Shown piece by piece: positions 13,334-22,034 of a stretch of DNA of 25,782 nucleotides. The stretch comes from Pseudomonadales bacterium. Lineage in GTDB: Bacteria > Pseudomonadota > Gammaproteobacteria > Pseudomonadales > Moraxellaceae. The notes under the pieces are model-generated. The model was not told the origin of the DNA. It was given only the letters and a program-made list of their open reading frames with translations, and ran no database searches. The stretch covers positions 1-25,782 of the forward strand of contig JABEVH010000033.1 of NCBI GenBank assembly GCA_013043915.1, in the 5' to 3' direction. Made by a program: the position numbers and the translations under genes. Numbering within the stretch: position 1 is the first letter of the stretch; each line of letters begins with the position of its first letter.

Positions 13334-13909
13334 ATGCATCATCCACCATTACAGTTACCCAATTACGATGAACTGGCGCAAAAGCTGGAGCTTGAGCATA
13401 GTCTTTGTTCGCCCAGCGAGCTGCATGGTATGTTGTCCGGGCTGGTTGCCGGAGGTGCACGTTTGACTAAGGCCGCGCTGAGTAAACTTCTTGAAGCTCA
13501 CCTTGAGTTGACGGATGTCATGAGTGATGAGCTGGCAGCAAGTATTTTCATGATCAGCCGTCAAGTGCAGCAGTTACTGGCTGATCCTGATATGTCTTTT
13601 ACGCTTATGCTGCCTGATGATGATGAGGTACTTTCTGAACGTGTTTTATCTATGGCCTCTTGGTGCAGCGGCTTTCTCATAGGCTTGGGTACAGCGCTGC
13701 GTCATATTGATGAGAAATCACTCAGTCAGGATGTACGTGATGCCATGGCTGATATTGTGCAGATTTCACATGTCGATACCGAAGATTTATCCGAGGAAGA
13801 AGAGCATGAACTCATGGAACTGGTCGAGTATCTGCGCATGGCTACCGTCATGATATTTACCGAATTTCAGCCGCATGAAGAACGTCAGGGAACAGGAGAG
13901 GTTTCATGA
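13334..13909 (+). CDS. ygfB: UPF0149 family protein YgfB
   Basis: 191 residues, all-helical and acidic, with the family elements LHGMLSGLVAGG (30-41) and a central WCSGFLIGLG, then DLSEEEEHELMELVEYLRMATVMIF near the C-terminus. Its biochemical function in this organism is unknown; the Pseudomonas homologue has been linked to gene regulation and beta-lactam resistance. It is encoded ahead of pepP and ubiH in many gammaproteobacteria. AGGAA lies just upstream of the ATG, and the stop overlaps pepP as ATGA. Confidence 0.92.
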   Translation: MHHPPLQLPNYDELAQKLELEHSLCSPSELHGMLSGLVAGGARLTKAALSKLLEAHLELTDVMSDELAASIFMISRQVQQLLADPDMSFTLMLPDDDEVLSERVLSMASWCSGFLIGLGTALRHIDEKSLSQDVRDAMADIVQISHVDTEDLSEEEEHELMELVEYLRMATVMIFTEFQPHEERQGTGEVS

Positions 13910-15228
13910 GGTCGCGCTTGCCAGCACAAGAGTTCATGCAGCGTCGCAAGGCCCTGATGAATATGATGGGTGAGGGTGCTGTCGCCATTTTACCAGCAGC
14001 AGAGCAGCATGTGCGTAATCGAGACAGCGATTACCGCTATCGCCAAGACAGCGATTTTTATTACGTTAGCGGATTTGCTGAACCTGAAGCTGTGATTTGT
14101 TTGATGCCGGGGCGCCCAGAAGGAGAATATGTGTTGTTCTGTCGTCCTCGTGACCGGGCAATGGAAACCTGGAATGGCTACCGCGCTGGCCAAGAAGGTG
14201 CAGTGCGTGATATGGGAGCTGATCAGGCGTTCAGTGTTGAAACGTTGGATGAGCTCATGCCTCAGTTATTGGCAGGGCGCGAACGTGTTTATTATGCCAT
14301 GGGTCTTAATGCTACGTTCGATCATCGCATGATGGATTGGCTGAATCGGGTCAGGGCTAAATCTCGCGCAGGTGTGCATGCACCGGGTGAGTTCCTGATG
14401 CTTGATCATCTGTTGCATGATCTGCGTTTATTTAAATCGACTGAAGAATTAAAGCTCATGCGCAAAGCTGCAGCCATTTCGGTCAAGGCGCATGAACGCG
14501 CTATGCGGTTATGTAAGCCTGGACTTTATGAGTACGAGCTGGAAGCTGAGATTTTGCATGAGTTTATCCGTTCAGGTTGTCAGGCTCCGGCTTACAACAG
14601 CATTGTAGGCGGGGGACGCAACGGTTGCATCCTTCATTATGTGGATAATCGTGATGTTTTGCGTGACGGTGATCTGGTTTTGATCGATGCAGGTGCTGAA
14701 TTTGACCACTATGCAGCTGACATCACGCGTACATTTCCGGTCAATGGCAGGTTTAGTGCAGAGCAAAAGGCCCTCTATGAGATTGTACTGGCGGCTCAAG
14801 CGGCTGCCATAGCTTGCGTATCACCACAGGCTCATTGGAATGATCCGCACCAAGCTGCCGTGAAAGCATTAACACAAGGGCTAAAGGATCTGGGGCTGTT
14901 GTCGGGGCCCCTGGATGACCTGTTGGCGACGGAAGCCTATAAGCCTTATTACATGCACCGTACCGGACATTGGCTGGGCATGGATGTGCATGATGTCGGT
15001 GACTACAAAGTCGATGATTCATGGCGGTTGCTGGAACCAGGTATGGTGTTGACGATTGAGCCGGGCCTGTATGTCGCCGAGGATGCTGAAGTGGATGAGC
15101 GCTGGCGAGGTATCGGGATTCGTATCGAGGATGATGTTCTGGTCACCCGTCAGGGGTATGAGGTATTGACTCAGGCAGCACCTAAAGGTGTTGCCGATAT
15201 TGAAGCACTGATGCGAGCAGGTGTATGA
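13906..15228 (+). CDS. pepP: Xaa-Pro aminopeptidase P
   Basis: 440 residues, as in E. coli. PepP removes N-terminal residues that precede proline. The N-terminal domain (about 1-170) is followed by the pita-bread catalytic domain. The two metal ions should be held by Asp261 (LIDAGAE), Asp272 (AADITRTFP), His355 (HRTGHWLG), Glu385 (TIEPGLYV) and Glu408 (RIEDDV); His244 and His362 are also conserved. It overlaps ygfB and ubiH by ATGA junctions at both ends, so the four-gene set is one operon. Confidence 0.97.
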   Translation: MRSRLPAQEFMQRRKALMNMMGEGAVAILPAAEQHVRNRDSDYRYRQDSDFYYVSGFAEPEAVICLMPGRPEGEYVLFCRPRDRAMETWNGYRAGQEGAVRDMGADQAFSVETLDELMPQLLAGRERVYYAMGLNATFDHRMMDWLNRVRAKSRAGVHAPGEFLMLDHLLHDLRLFKSTEELKLMRKAAAISVKAHERAMRLCKPGLYEYELEAEILHEFIRSGCQAPAYNSIVGGGRNGCILHYVDNRDVLRDGDLVLIDAGAEFDHYAADITRTFPVNGRFSAEQKALYEIVLAAQAAAIACVSPQAHWNDPHQAAVKALTQGLKDLGLLSGPLDDLLATEAYKPYYMHRTGHWLGMDVHDVGDYKVDDSWRLLEPGMVLTIEPGLYVAEDAEVDERWRGIGIRIEDDVLVTRQGYEVLTQAAPKGVADIEALMRAGV

Positions 15229-16409
15229 ATGATTGCGACGTTGCCATCGTAGGCGGTGGTATGGTGGGGATGACCCTCGCTCTGATGCTGGCCAGACATA
15301 CCAACCTACGTATCGTGGTGCTTGAGTCGGTGGCCCCAGGCAGCGTAGAGCAGGGATTTCAACCGAGCTTTGATGGTCGTTCCACGGCCCTTTCTCGGAC
15401 TACCGCCCGAGCCTTTGAGGATCTGCTGCTCTGGCCACAAATCGCAGCTTATAGCGCTCCTATACGTCATATTCTGGTCTCAGAACGTGGGCGATTGGGT
15501 AGATTCCGTTTGCATGCCGAAGAGGAAGGTGTAGAAGCCTTTGGCTTTGTGATGGAAAACTCAGGTCTTGGCCATGTTCTGCATAAAGTGGTTGCAGCTA
15601 CCCCCTCCATCACGCTTAAGGCTCCAGTTACGGTGACTCATACGCAGACGGTTGCAACACGGACGGACTTGTTTTTGAGTGATGGCAAGCAGCTGAGAAC
15701 TCGTCTGCTGGTGGCGGCAGATGGCGCAGAGTCGAGATTACGTGAGGCTATGTTGATCGGCACCGATCGTTATGACTATGGTCAAACTGCCCTCGTTTGT
15801 AATGTCCAGGTCAGTCAACCTCAACATGATACAGCTTGGGAAAGGTTTGCCGGAGAAGAAATTCTGGCCATGTTGCCGCGTGTTGATGGATCCAAAGCCC
15901 TGATTTGGACGGCCAAACATGATCGGGCCAAAGCCTTGCTTCGTATGCATGAATCTATATTTTTAAAACAGTTGACCGAGTTAATGGGGCCGGCACAGGG
16001 GCGATTTTTGTCACGAACCCTCCCGGCCGCTTATCCCTTGCAGCGTATCATGGCGCAGCATCAGGTTTTGCCCGGGCGGGTCATACTCGGCAATGCCGCT
16101 CATTTCTTGCACCCTGTCGCCGGTCAAGGCTTTAACCTCTGCGTGCGCGATGCCCAGGTCTTGACTGACGTATTGGCGCCTCATGTACAGGCCGGTGGAG
16201 ATCCGGGAGAGTTCTCGGTATTGCGTGACTATGAACAACGCCGCCGTCGCGACCAGGCGATCATTACAGGATTTTCCGAAGGCTTGGTGCGTTTCTTTGG
16301 TTGGGAAGGGCGAGGCTTGAGTCATATACGGGCCATGGGCCTTATGCTGGCTGATCTGATGCCGGGGAGCAAAACCTTGCTGGCGCGTCTGACCATGGGG
16401 GCGGTGTGA
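15225..16409 (+). CDS. ubiH: 2-octaprenyl-6-methoxyphenol hydroxylase (UbiH)
   Basis: 394 residues. A flavin monooxygenase of ubiquinone biosynthesis. The FAD dinucleotide motif VGGGMVGM is at 9-16, the ADGAESR (165-171) motif binds FAD and NAD(P)H, and GNAAHFLHPVAGQGFNL (289-305) is the second FAD motif. The Asn in place of Asp at the start of this last motif is typical of UbiH. It starts ATGA-overlapped with pepP. Together with the next gene it fits the E. coli ubiH-ubiI (visC) pair. Confidence 0.92.
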   Translation: MNDCDVAIVGGGMVGMTLALMLARHTNLRIVVLESVAPGSVEQGFQPSFDGRSTALSRTTARAFEDLLLWPQIAAYSAPIRHILVSERGRLGRFRLHAEEEGVEAFGFVMENSGLGHVLHKVVAATPSITLKAPVTVTHTQTVATRTDLFLSDGKQLRTRLLVAADGAESRLREAMLIGTDRYDYGQTALVCNVQVSQPQHDTAWERFAGEEILAMLPRVDGSKALIWTAKHDRAKALLRMHESIFLKQLTELMGPAQGRFLSRTLPAAYPLQRIMAQHQVLPGRVILGNAAHFLHPVAGQGFNLCVRDAQVLTDVLAPHVQAGGDPGEFSVLRDYEQRRRRDQAIITGFSEGLVRFFGWEGRGLSHIRAMGLMLADLMPGSKTLLARLTMGAV

Positions 16410-17569
16410 TGAACGATATTGTCGTGGTTGGAGGAGGCAGTGCGGGCATGACCCTGGCAGGTCTGTTGGCCAACCAGGATATAGGCGTCGTGCTGGTGGA
16501 GCCGAAACCAGCGGCTGCTGACATCACGGGAACCTATGATCTGCGCACGGTGGCGCTAACACCTGCCTCGATGCACTTGTTGAAGGGCTTGCCTATGGAT
16601 TGGGATAGCCTGCGCCATGAGTTGTATAGGCGTATGCGCGTTGAGGATGCTGATGCCAGCAGCCATTTGACCTTTGATGCTCGCGAGTTGGGTGAACCTT
16701 ACCTGGGCTGCCTGGTTGAAAGCAAGGTACTGAATGCCGGTTTGCGACGAGCGCTCCAATCGCTGCGGGTTCCTATCTTGGAACAATCGGTCACTACCCT
16801 CGGACTGACCGAAGGTCAACGTCATGTTCATCTTGATCAGGGCCACGTTCTGCAGACCCCGTTGCTGGTAGCTGCTGACGGGGCGTTATCCCGGGTACGA
16901 CAGCATCTGGGTTTAGCGGTAGCAGAACATGATTACAGGCAATCAGCTTTAGTTAGCGTCGTGCAGTTTGCAGTGGGGCATGCTCACACCGCCTGGCAGC
17001 GTTTTGACCAGGGTTACCCCTTGGCCTTGTTGCCATTAGCCTCGCCGGGTTCAGGCTTCTGCTCTCTGGTCTGGTCATTGCCGACAGAAACTGCAGAGGC
17101 TTGGTCGCAAGAACCTGAAGAGATATTTGCTGCCAGGCTACAGACGGTTTGCCCCCCTGAGAGGGGATGTATCGTCAGTCTGGGAGCCAGGGCTACGTAT
17201 CCGTTGGTGGCGAGGCATGCAGCCTCCTATGTTGCGCCGCAGGCTGTTTTGGTGGGCGATACGGCCCACACCATCCACCCGTTGGCAGGACAAGGACTCA
17301 ATTTGGGATTGTCGGATGTGCGCGTTTTAGTGGAAGAGCTGGTGCGTGCCCGTGAGCGGGGACTGGCTTTTGGGCACGCCTCCGTACTGGCTCGGTATCA
17401 GCGGCGGCGGCGGGGTGATAATCAATCTACACAGCATGCCATGAGTTGGCTACAACGAGCTTTTGCAGCGCAATCACCCGCTTGGCGAGTCATACTCGGT
17501 GAGGGTTTATCTCTCCTGGATCAACAACCTCTGCTCAAAGGATGGCTGGCCCGTCAAGCTATGCGTTGA
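16409..17569 (+). CDS. ubiI: UbiI/VisC-type FAD-dependent ubiquinone hydroxylase
   Basis: 386 residues from ATG 16409; it begins one base before the ubiH stop ends (TGATG), and a GTG codon just before is less likely. FAD-binding VVGGGSAGM (6-14), the ADGALSR motif (156-162) and GDTAHTIHPLAGQGLNLG (283-300) identify a UbiH/UbiF/UbiI-type ring hydroxylase. Position next to ubiH supports UbiI (C5 hydroxylation). UbiF or a broad-specificity UbiL/UbiM-like enzyme cannot be excluded from motifs alone. The C-terminal stretch (after about 340) is less conserved. Confidence 0.8.
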   Translation: MNDIVVVGGGSAGMTLAGLLANQDIGVVLVEPKPAAADITGTYDLRTVALTPASMHLLKGLPMDWDSLRHELYRRMRVEDADASSHLTFDARELGEPYLGCLVESKVLNAGLRRALQSLRVPILEQSVTTLGLTEGQRHVHLDQGHVLQTPLLVAADGALSRVRQHLGLAVAEHDYRQSALVSVVQFAVGHAHTAWQRFDQGYPLALLPLASPGSGFCSLVWSLPTETAEAWSQEPEEIFAARLQTVCPPERGCIVSLGARATYPLVARHAASYVAPQAVLVGDTAHTIHPLAGQGLNLGLSDVRVLVEELVRARERGLAFGHASVLARYQRRRRGDNQSTQHAMSWLQRAFAAQSPAWRVILGEGLSLLDQQPLLKGWLARQAMR

Positions 17570-17580
17570 CGAAAGTGCCC

Positions 17581-17644
17581 ATGAAGCGCGATTAGGTTTC
17601 TGCTGTGGCAGGGTTTTGGGTTAAACTAAGCGCTTCATTTTCTT
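17581..17644 (+). terminator. 9-bp inverted repeat plus T-run between ubiI and gcvT
   Basis: ATGAAGCGC (17581-17589) and GCGCTTCAT (17630-17638) are perfect complements, followed by TTTTCTT (17638-17644). It looks like an intrinsic terminator or attenuator, although the loop is long (40 bases). It would separate the ygfB operon from gcv, or form part of the gcvT leader. No other promoter is convincing in the 92-base gap. Confidence 0.4.
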
Positions 17645-17661
17645 GATACCAAGGCCCTAGC

Positions 17662-18747
17662 ATGACCCAGCACACCCCTCTGCATGAACAACATCTATCG
17701 CTTCATGCCCGTATGGTGGATTTTGCTGGCTGGGATATGCCCGTGCAATATACTTCAGTGCTGGATGAACATCATGCAGTACGCCGGTCCGCAGGAGTGT
17801 TTGATGTCTCGCATATGACTTTCCTTGAGGTCAGTGGAGCGCAAGCTAAAGATTATCTGTGCCATCTGTTAGCTAACGATGTGCAGTCTATGGTGCGGCC
17901 TGGACAGGCTTTATACAGTGCTATGTTGAATGAGCAGGGTGGAATTCTTGATGACCTGATCGTCTATGCCCCCTGTGAGCATCAACCAGATTGCTGGCGT
18001 GTCATCGTCAACTGTGCAACGCATGATCAGGATATTGCATGGATGCAGCAACAAGCTGCAGGTTATGACCTTGTCATCACTGAACGCAAGGATCTGGTCA
18101 TGCTAGCGGTACAAGGACCGTTGGCGTTGGAAAAACTGGGGCCTCTGTTAAATCCGCCCATGCTGGCTGGTCTACGAACTCTGCAGCCTTTTCAGGGTAT
18201 TGAAGTTGATGGTTGGTTTATTGCCCGTACCGGCTATACCGGTGAAGATGGTGTTGAAGTTCTGTTGCCGGCCGAACGCGCCGGTGATTTTTTTAGACGT
18301 TTAATAGAGGCAGGCGTTACGCCGTGTGGGTTGGCAGCACGCGATACCCTGCGTCTAGAAGCCGGTATGAATCTTTATGGCAGTGACATGACGGTACATA
18401 ATTCGCCCTTGACTTCCAACATGGCCTGGACAGTGCGCTGGGATCATGATTTTGTCGGTAAGCAAGCGCTATTGGCTGAGAGGGACCGTGGCGTACAAGA
18501 AGCCCTGGTGGGCTTGGTATTACGGGATCGTGGTGTTCTGCGCGCTCATATGAAAGTTGAACTGCCTGATGGAAGGCAGGGTGAGATTACCAGTGGAACT
18601 TTTGCGCCCTCGTTGCAGCATGCTATTGCTCTGGCGAGGCTGCCTTTGCCACTACCGGCTACGGTAGCGATTGATATACGAGGACGCCGGGTGCAGGCCC
18701 AGATCGTTAAACCACCCTTTGTCCGGCACGGAAAAGCCTGTTTCTAA
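17662..18747 (+). CDS. gcvT: Glycine cleavage system T protein (aminomethyltransferase)
   Basis: 361 residues. GcvT transfers the methylene group from aminomethyl-lipoyl-GcvH to THF, giving methylene-THF and ammonia. It begins MTQHTPLHEQHLSLHAR with the VDFAGWDMPVQY motif (19-30), GVFDVSHM, and GGILDDLIVY with acidic residues Asp97/98 for folate. ARTGYTGEDGVE and AARDTLRLEAGM follow, and it ends with KPPFVRHGK, all family hallmarks. It is the first gene of gcvT-H-PA-PB, the gcv position downstream of ubiI being shared with E. coli. Confidence 0.97.
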   Translation: MTQHTPLHEQHLSLHARMVDFAGWDMPVQYTSVLDEHHAVRRSAGVFDVSHMTFLEVSGAQAKDYLCHLLANDVQSMVRPGQALYSAMLNEQGGILDDLIVYAPCEHQPDCWRVIVNCATHDQDIAWMQQQAAGYDLVITERKDLVMLAVQGPLALEKLGPLLNPPMLAGLRTLQPFQGIEVDGWFIARTGYTGEDGVEVLLPAERAGDFFRRLIEAGVTPCGLAARDTLRLEAGMNLYGSDMTVHNSPLTSNMAWTVRWDHDFVGKQALLAERDRGVQEALVGLVLRDRGVLRAHMKVELPDGRQGEITSGTFAPSLQHAIALARLPLPLPATVAIDIRGRRVQAQIVKPPFVRHGKACF

Positions 18748-18780
18748 AATTTCTGTTGAAAGACTCTAGTGAGGCCAAAA

Positions 18781-19173
18781 ATGAGCGATACCCCTAAGGA
18801 TTTATATTATACAGCTACCCACGAGTGGGTACGTGTTGAAGGTGATGTGGCCGTGATTGGGATTACCGATCATGCACAGGAAGCGATGGGTGATCTAGTT
18901 TATGTCGAATTGCCTGATGTGGGTGATGAACTGCATGCTGGTGATGAAGCGGGTGTGGTGGAATCGGTGAAAGCTGCTTCAGATATCTATGCTCCTATAT
19001 CAGGTCGCGTGTTGGCTATTAATGAAGAATTAGCAGATAGCCCTGAGCTGGTTAATCGGAATGCTTTTCATGATGGATGGTTGTACAAGATCAGTCTAAG
19101 TGACCCGGCAGAGCTTCAAGAACTTTTAAATGCCCAGGAATATCGAGAACAATGCGAGTCTGAAGAGCATTGA
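18781..19173 (+). CDS. gcvH: Glycine cleavage system H protein
   Basis: 130 residues from ATG 18781, with GAGG upstream; an in-frame GTG 12 bases earlier is less likely. The lipoyl carrier motif ESVKAASDIYAPISG places the lipoylated lysine at Lys64, as in E. coli. The N-terminal YYTATHEWVRVEG is also standard. GcvH shuttles the aminomethyl group from P to T. It lies 33 bases after gcvT. Confidence 0.98.
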   Translation: MSDTPKDLYYTATHEWVRVEGDVAVIGITDHAQEAMGDLVYVELPDVGDELHAGDEAGVVESVKAASDIYAPISGRVLAINEELADSPELVNRNAFHDGWLYKISLSDPAELQELLNAQEYREQCESEEH

Positions 19174-19215
19174 TACGGTTTTTTTTGCTACGCCCCGACT
19201 GAAAAGAGAATCGCT

Positions 19216-20571
19216 ATGCCTTATATACCTCATACGCATGCCGATGAACGTCGCATGCTGGAGACACTGCATCTGCAGTCTCGACAGCAGTTATTTGACG
19301 AAATCCCAGCAGGTATGCTGGCTGATGCCCTAAGCCTGGCTGAAGGGCAAAATGAAATGCAGGTCATGCGCCATATGGCTGCCTGCGCTGCTCAGGATAC
19401 CGGTGCGCGCTGTTTTCTGGGGGGAGGTGCCTACGATCATCATGTGCCGGCAGCTGTTTGGGAAATTGCGGGGCGCGGTGAGTTCATGACGGCCTATACC
19501 CCGTATCAGGCCGAGGCCTCGCAAGGAACCCTGCAGGTTATATATGAATTTCAGAGCATGTTGGCCAATCTGGTAGGTATGGATGTATGCAATGCATCCG
19601 TTTATGACGGTGCCTCCGGTCTGGCAGAAGCCGTATTGATGGCATTGCGAGTTCAGAAGCGCCATGGGATGCGAAAAATATTAATGCCCAGCACTGTGCA
19701 CCCCTGGTACCGTCAGACGGTAAGATCCATTGTGCAGCATCAAGGCGTAGAGCTGGTAGAGTTGCCGTTGAACCAGGCAGGTCAGGTGGATCGCGATGCG
19801 ATGGCCTTGCATAGCGATGCTGCTGCCCTGATTATTCCCCAGCCTAACTTCCTGGGTGTGCTGGAAGAGGCGGATGGTTTGACGCGATGGGCGCATCAGC
19901 ATGACATGCTGGCTATCGCGGTGGTGAATCCCATGGTCTTGGCACTCCTCACCCCGCCAGGGGACTGGGGTGATCGGGGCGCTGATATTACGGTGGGTGA
20001 AGCTCAGGTTTTTGGTATACCGCTATCCAGTGGGGGTCCTTACGTTGGTTTTATGGCATGTCGTTTGGAGTTGGTGCGTCAGCTGCCTGGGCGGTTGATA
20101 GGGCGTACGGTGGACCGTGATGGAAAACCCGGTTTTGCCCTGACGTTACAGGCGCGTGAACAACATATTCGGCGAGCCAAAGCCACCTCCAATATTTGTA
20201 CTAATCAAGGCTTGTCCATGACGGCAGCAACGATCTACCTCAGTCTTCTCGGTGGTCGCCGCATCATTAAAAAAAAACAAACCTGTCATCGCAATATGTC
20301 GGTGCTGACTAAACAGTTGTCTGAGGAACTTAAGATAGTTCCGGTGTTTGATAGCCCGGTATTTCATGAACGGCTTTTCAAGCTGCCTGTACCTGCTGAT
20401 CTAGTGTGCAAAGCCATGGCTGAACGCGGATTTTTAGCTGGACTGGATGTGACATCCTTTTACCCAGAGCTAGGATCGGCTCTCTTGGTTTGTACCACGG
20501 AAAAAATTGAAGCTGCTGATCGCTATGATTATGTGGCGGCACTGAAGCAGGTTTTGGAGGCATGTGCATGA
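19216..20571 (+). CDS. gcvPA: Glycine dehydrogenase (decarboxylating) subunit 1
   Basis: 451 residues: the N-terminal half of glycine dehydrogenase as a separate subunit. It decarboxylates glycine with subunit 2 and passes the aminomethyl group to lipoyl-GcvH. Family elements are FLGGGAYDHHVP, YTPYQAEASQGTLQ, the GGPYVGFMA turn and REQHIRRAKATSNICTNQGL. The lysine that binds PLP is in subunit 2. A run of nine A at 20269-20277 encodes part of IIKKKQ, in a region that is otherwise not well conserved. The stop overlaps gcvPB (ATGA). E. coli has a single fused GcvP; the split form is typical of Gram-positive bacteria and some gammas. Confidence 0.96.
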   Translation: MPYIPHTHADERRMLETLHLQSRQQLFDEIPAGMLADALSLAEGQNEMQVMRHMAACAAQDTGARCFLGGGAYDHHVPAAVWEIAGRGEFMTAYTPYQAEASQGTLQVIYEFQSMLANLVGMDVCNASVYDGASGLAEAVLMALRVQKRHGMRKILMPSTVHPWYRQTVRSIVQHQGVELVELPLNQAGQVDRDAMALHSDAAALIIPQPNFLGVLEEADGLTRWAHQHDMLAIAVVNPMVLALLTPPGDWGDRGADITVGEAQVFGIPLSSGGPYVGFMACRLELVRQLPGRLIGRTVDRDGKPGFALTLQAREQHIRRAKATSNICTNQGLSMTAATIYLSLLGGRRIIKKKQTCHRNMSVLTKQLSEELKIVPVFDSPVFHERLFKLPVPADLVCKAMAERGFLAGLDVTSFYPELGSALLVCTTEKIEAADRYDYVAALKQVLEACA

Positions 20572-22034
20572 GTTTGATATTTGAAGTATCGAAACCAGGT
20601 CGTTGCGCTTACGCCCAGTCTCCTCGTGATCTGTTTGAATGTGATGAATTGCCTGCAGCCCTGCGCCGAAAACACGCCCCCGTTTTGCCGGAAGTTTCAG
20701 AACTGCAGGTGGTCAGGCACTATACACGTTTGTCGCAAAAGAATTTCTCCATAGATACGCATTTTTACCCGCTGGGTTCATGCACGATGAAGTACAACCC
20801 CCGGGGCGCCCATCGTGCAGCCATGTTGCCAGGATTTCTGGAACGTCATCCCATGGCGCCGGCGAGCCACTCGCAAGGATACTTAAGCTGTCTATATGAC
20901 TTGCAGGAGATGCTTAAAGAAGTCACCGGCATGAGCGGCGTGTCGCTGACGCCTGCTGCGGGGGCTCAGGGCGAATTTGCAGGTGTGGCTATGATACGTG
21001 CCTATCATGAATCGCGTCAGGACGATGCGCGCCAGGAAATGTTGATACCCGCGGCTGCCCATGGGACCAATCCAGCGACAGCAGTGATGTGTGGTTACCG
21101 TGTGCGCGAAATACCGGTACTGGCCGACGGCGATGTTGATCTGCAAGCCTTATCGGCCGTATTAGGCCCGCAAACAGCCGGTCTGATGATGACCAATCCA
21201 TCGACCTGTGGTGTTTTTGAGCGACAAATCGGAGAAATCTCTCGGCGGGTCCATGAGGCTGGTGGCTTATTATATTACGACGGTGCCAATCTCAATGCCA
21301 TTTTAGGTAAAGTCAGGCCCGGTGATATGGGTTTTGATGTTCTGCATATGAATCTACATAAGACCTTTGCGACGCCTCATGGCGGCGGCGGTCCAGGCGC
21401 GGGGCCAGTCGGAGTAGCAGAACGACTATTGCCGTTTATGCCGATTCCTGTGGTAGGCAAGGAAACTGATGGGCGTTATCGCTGGCTGGATGAGCGTGAT
21501 ATACCGCAAACCATAGGGAGACTTTCTGCCTTTATGGGAAATGCCGGGGTTCTGTTGCGCGCCTACTTCTATGCTCGCGTATTAGGTCGCGAAGGGTTAT
21601 TGCGTGTCGGCGAATATGCGACCCTCAATGCCAATTACCTTATGAAGAGATTGCAGGATGCTGGTTTTGAACTGGCCTATCCGGAACGTCGTGCTTCGCA
21701 TGAGTTTATTATTACCCTGGCTCGTGAAGCTCGTGAATGGGGTGTAACAGCGATGGATGTAGCTAAGCGGTTGCTGGACTATGGTTTTCATGCGCCGACT
21801 ACGTATTTTCCCCTGCTGGTTCCTGAATGTCTGCTGATTGAGCCTACCGAGACGGAAACTCCGGACGAACTTGATGCCTTTGTCGATGCGATGGTAAAAA
21901 TTCGTGCCGAGGCGCAGCAGGATCCTGATCTGTTACGTGGAGCGCCGCATACCTTACCGGTGCGTCGCCTGGACGATGTGCGTGCGGCCCGTGAACTTGA
22001 TCTTCGTTATGGCATGCGGCTAGCAGGGAGTTAA
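20568..22034 (+). CDS. gcvPB: Glycine dehydrogenase (decarboxylating) subunit 2
   Basis: 488 residues from ATG 20568, preceded by GGAGG at 20556-20560 with 7 bases of spacing; an earlier ATG at 20562 is too close. It is the PLP-binding half of glycine dehydrogenase: HMNLHKTFATPHGGGG places the PLP lysine at Lys265. Other conserved parts are YPLGSCTMKYNPR (67-79), LTPAAGAQGEFAG (128-140), AAHGTNPA (163-170) and TNPSTCGVFE (209-218). Its last 15 bases overlap the convergent HDOD gene. Confidence 0.97.
   Translation: MSLIFEVSKPGRCAYAQSPRDLFECDELPAALRRKHAPVLPEVSELQVVRHYTRLSQKNFSIDTHFYPLGSCTMKYNPRGAHRAAMLPGFLERHPMAPASHSQGYLSCLYDLQEMLKEVTGMSGVSLTPAAGAQGEFAGVAMIRAYHESRQDDARQEMLIPAAAHGTNPATAVMCGYRVREIPVLADGDVDLQALSAVLGPQTAGLMMTNPSTCGVFERQIGEISRRVHEAGGLLYYDGANLNAILGKVRPGDMGFDVLHMNLHKTFATPHGGGGPGAGPVGVAERLLPFMPIPVVGKETDGRYRWLDERDIPQTIGRLSAFMGNAGVLLRAYFYARVLGREGLLRVGEYATLNANYLMKRLQDAGFELAYPERRASHEFIITLAREAREWGVTAMDVAKRLLDYGFHAPTTYFPLLVPECLLIEPTETETPDELDAFVDAMVKIRAEAQQDPDLLRGAPHTLPVRRLDDVRAARELDLRYGMRLAGS

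Noticed and set aside
17570..17661. Glycine riboswitch upstream of gcvT
   Set aside because: The gap is 92 bases and shows none of the conserved core I would expect; only a simple long-loop stem is seen.
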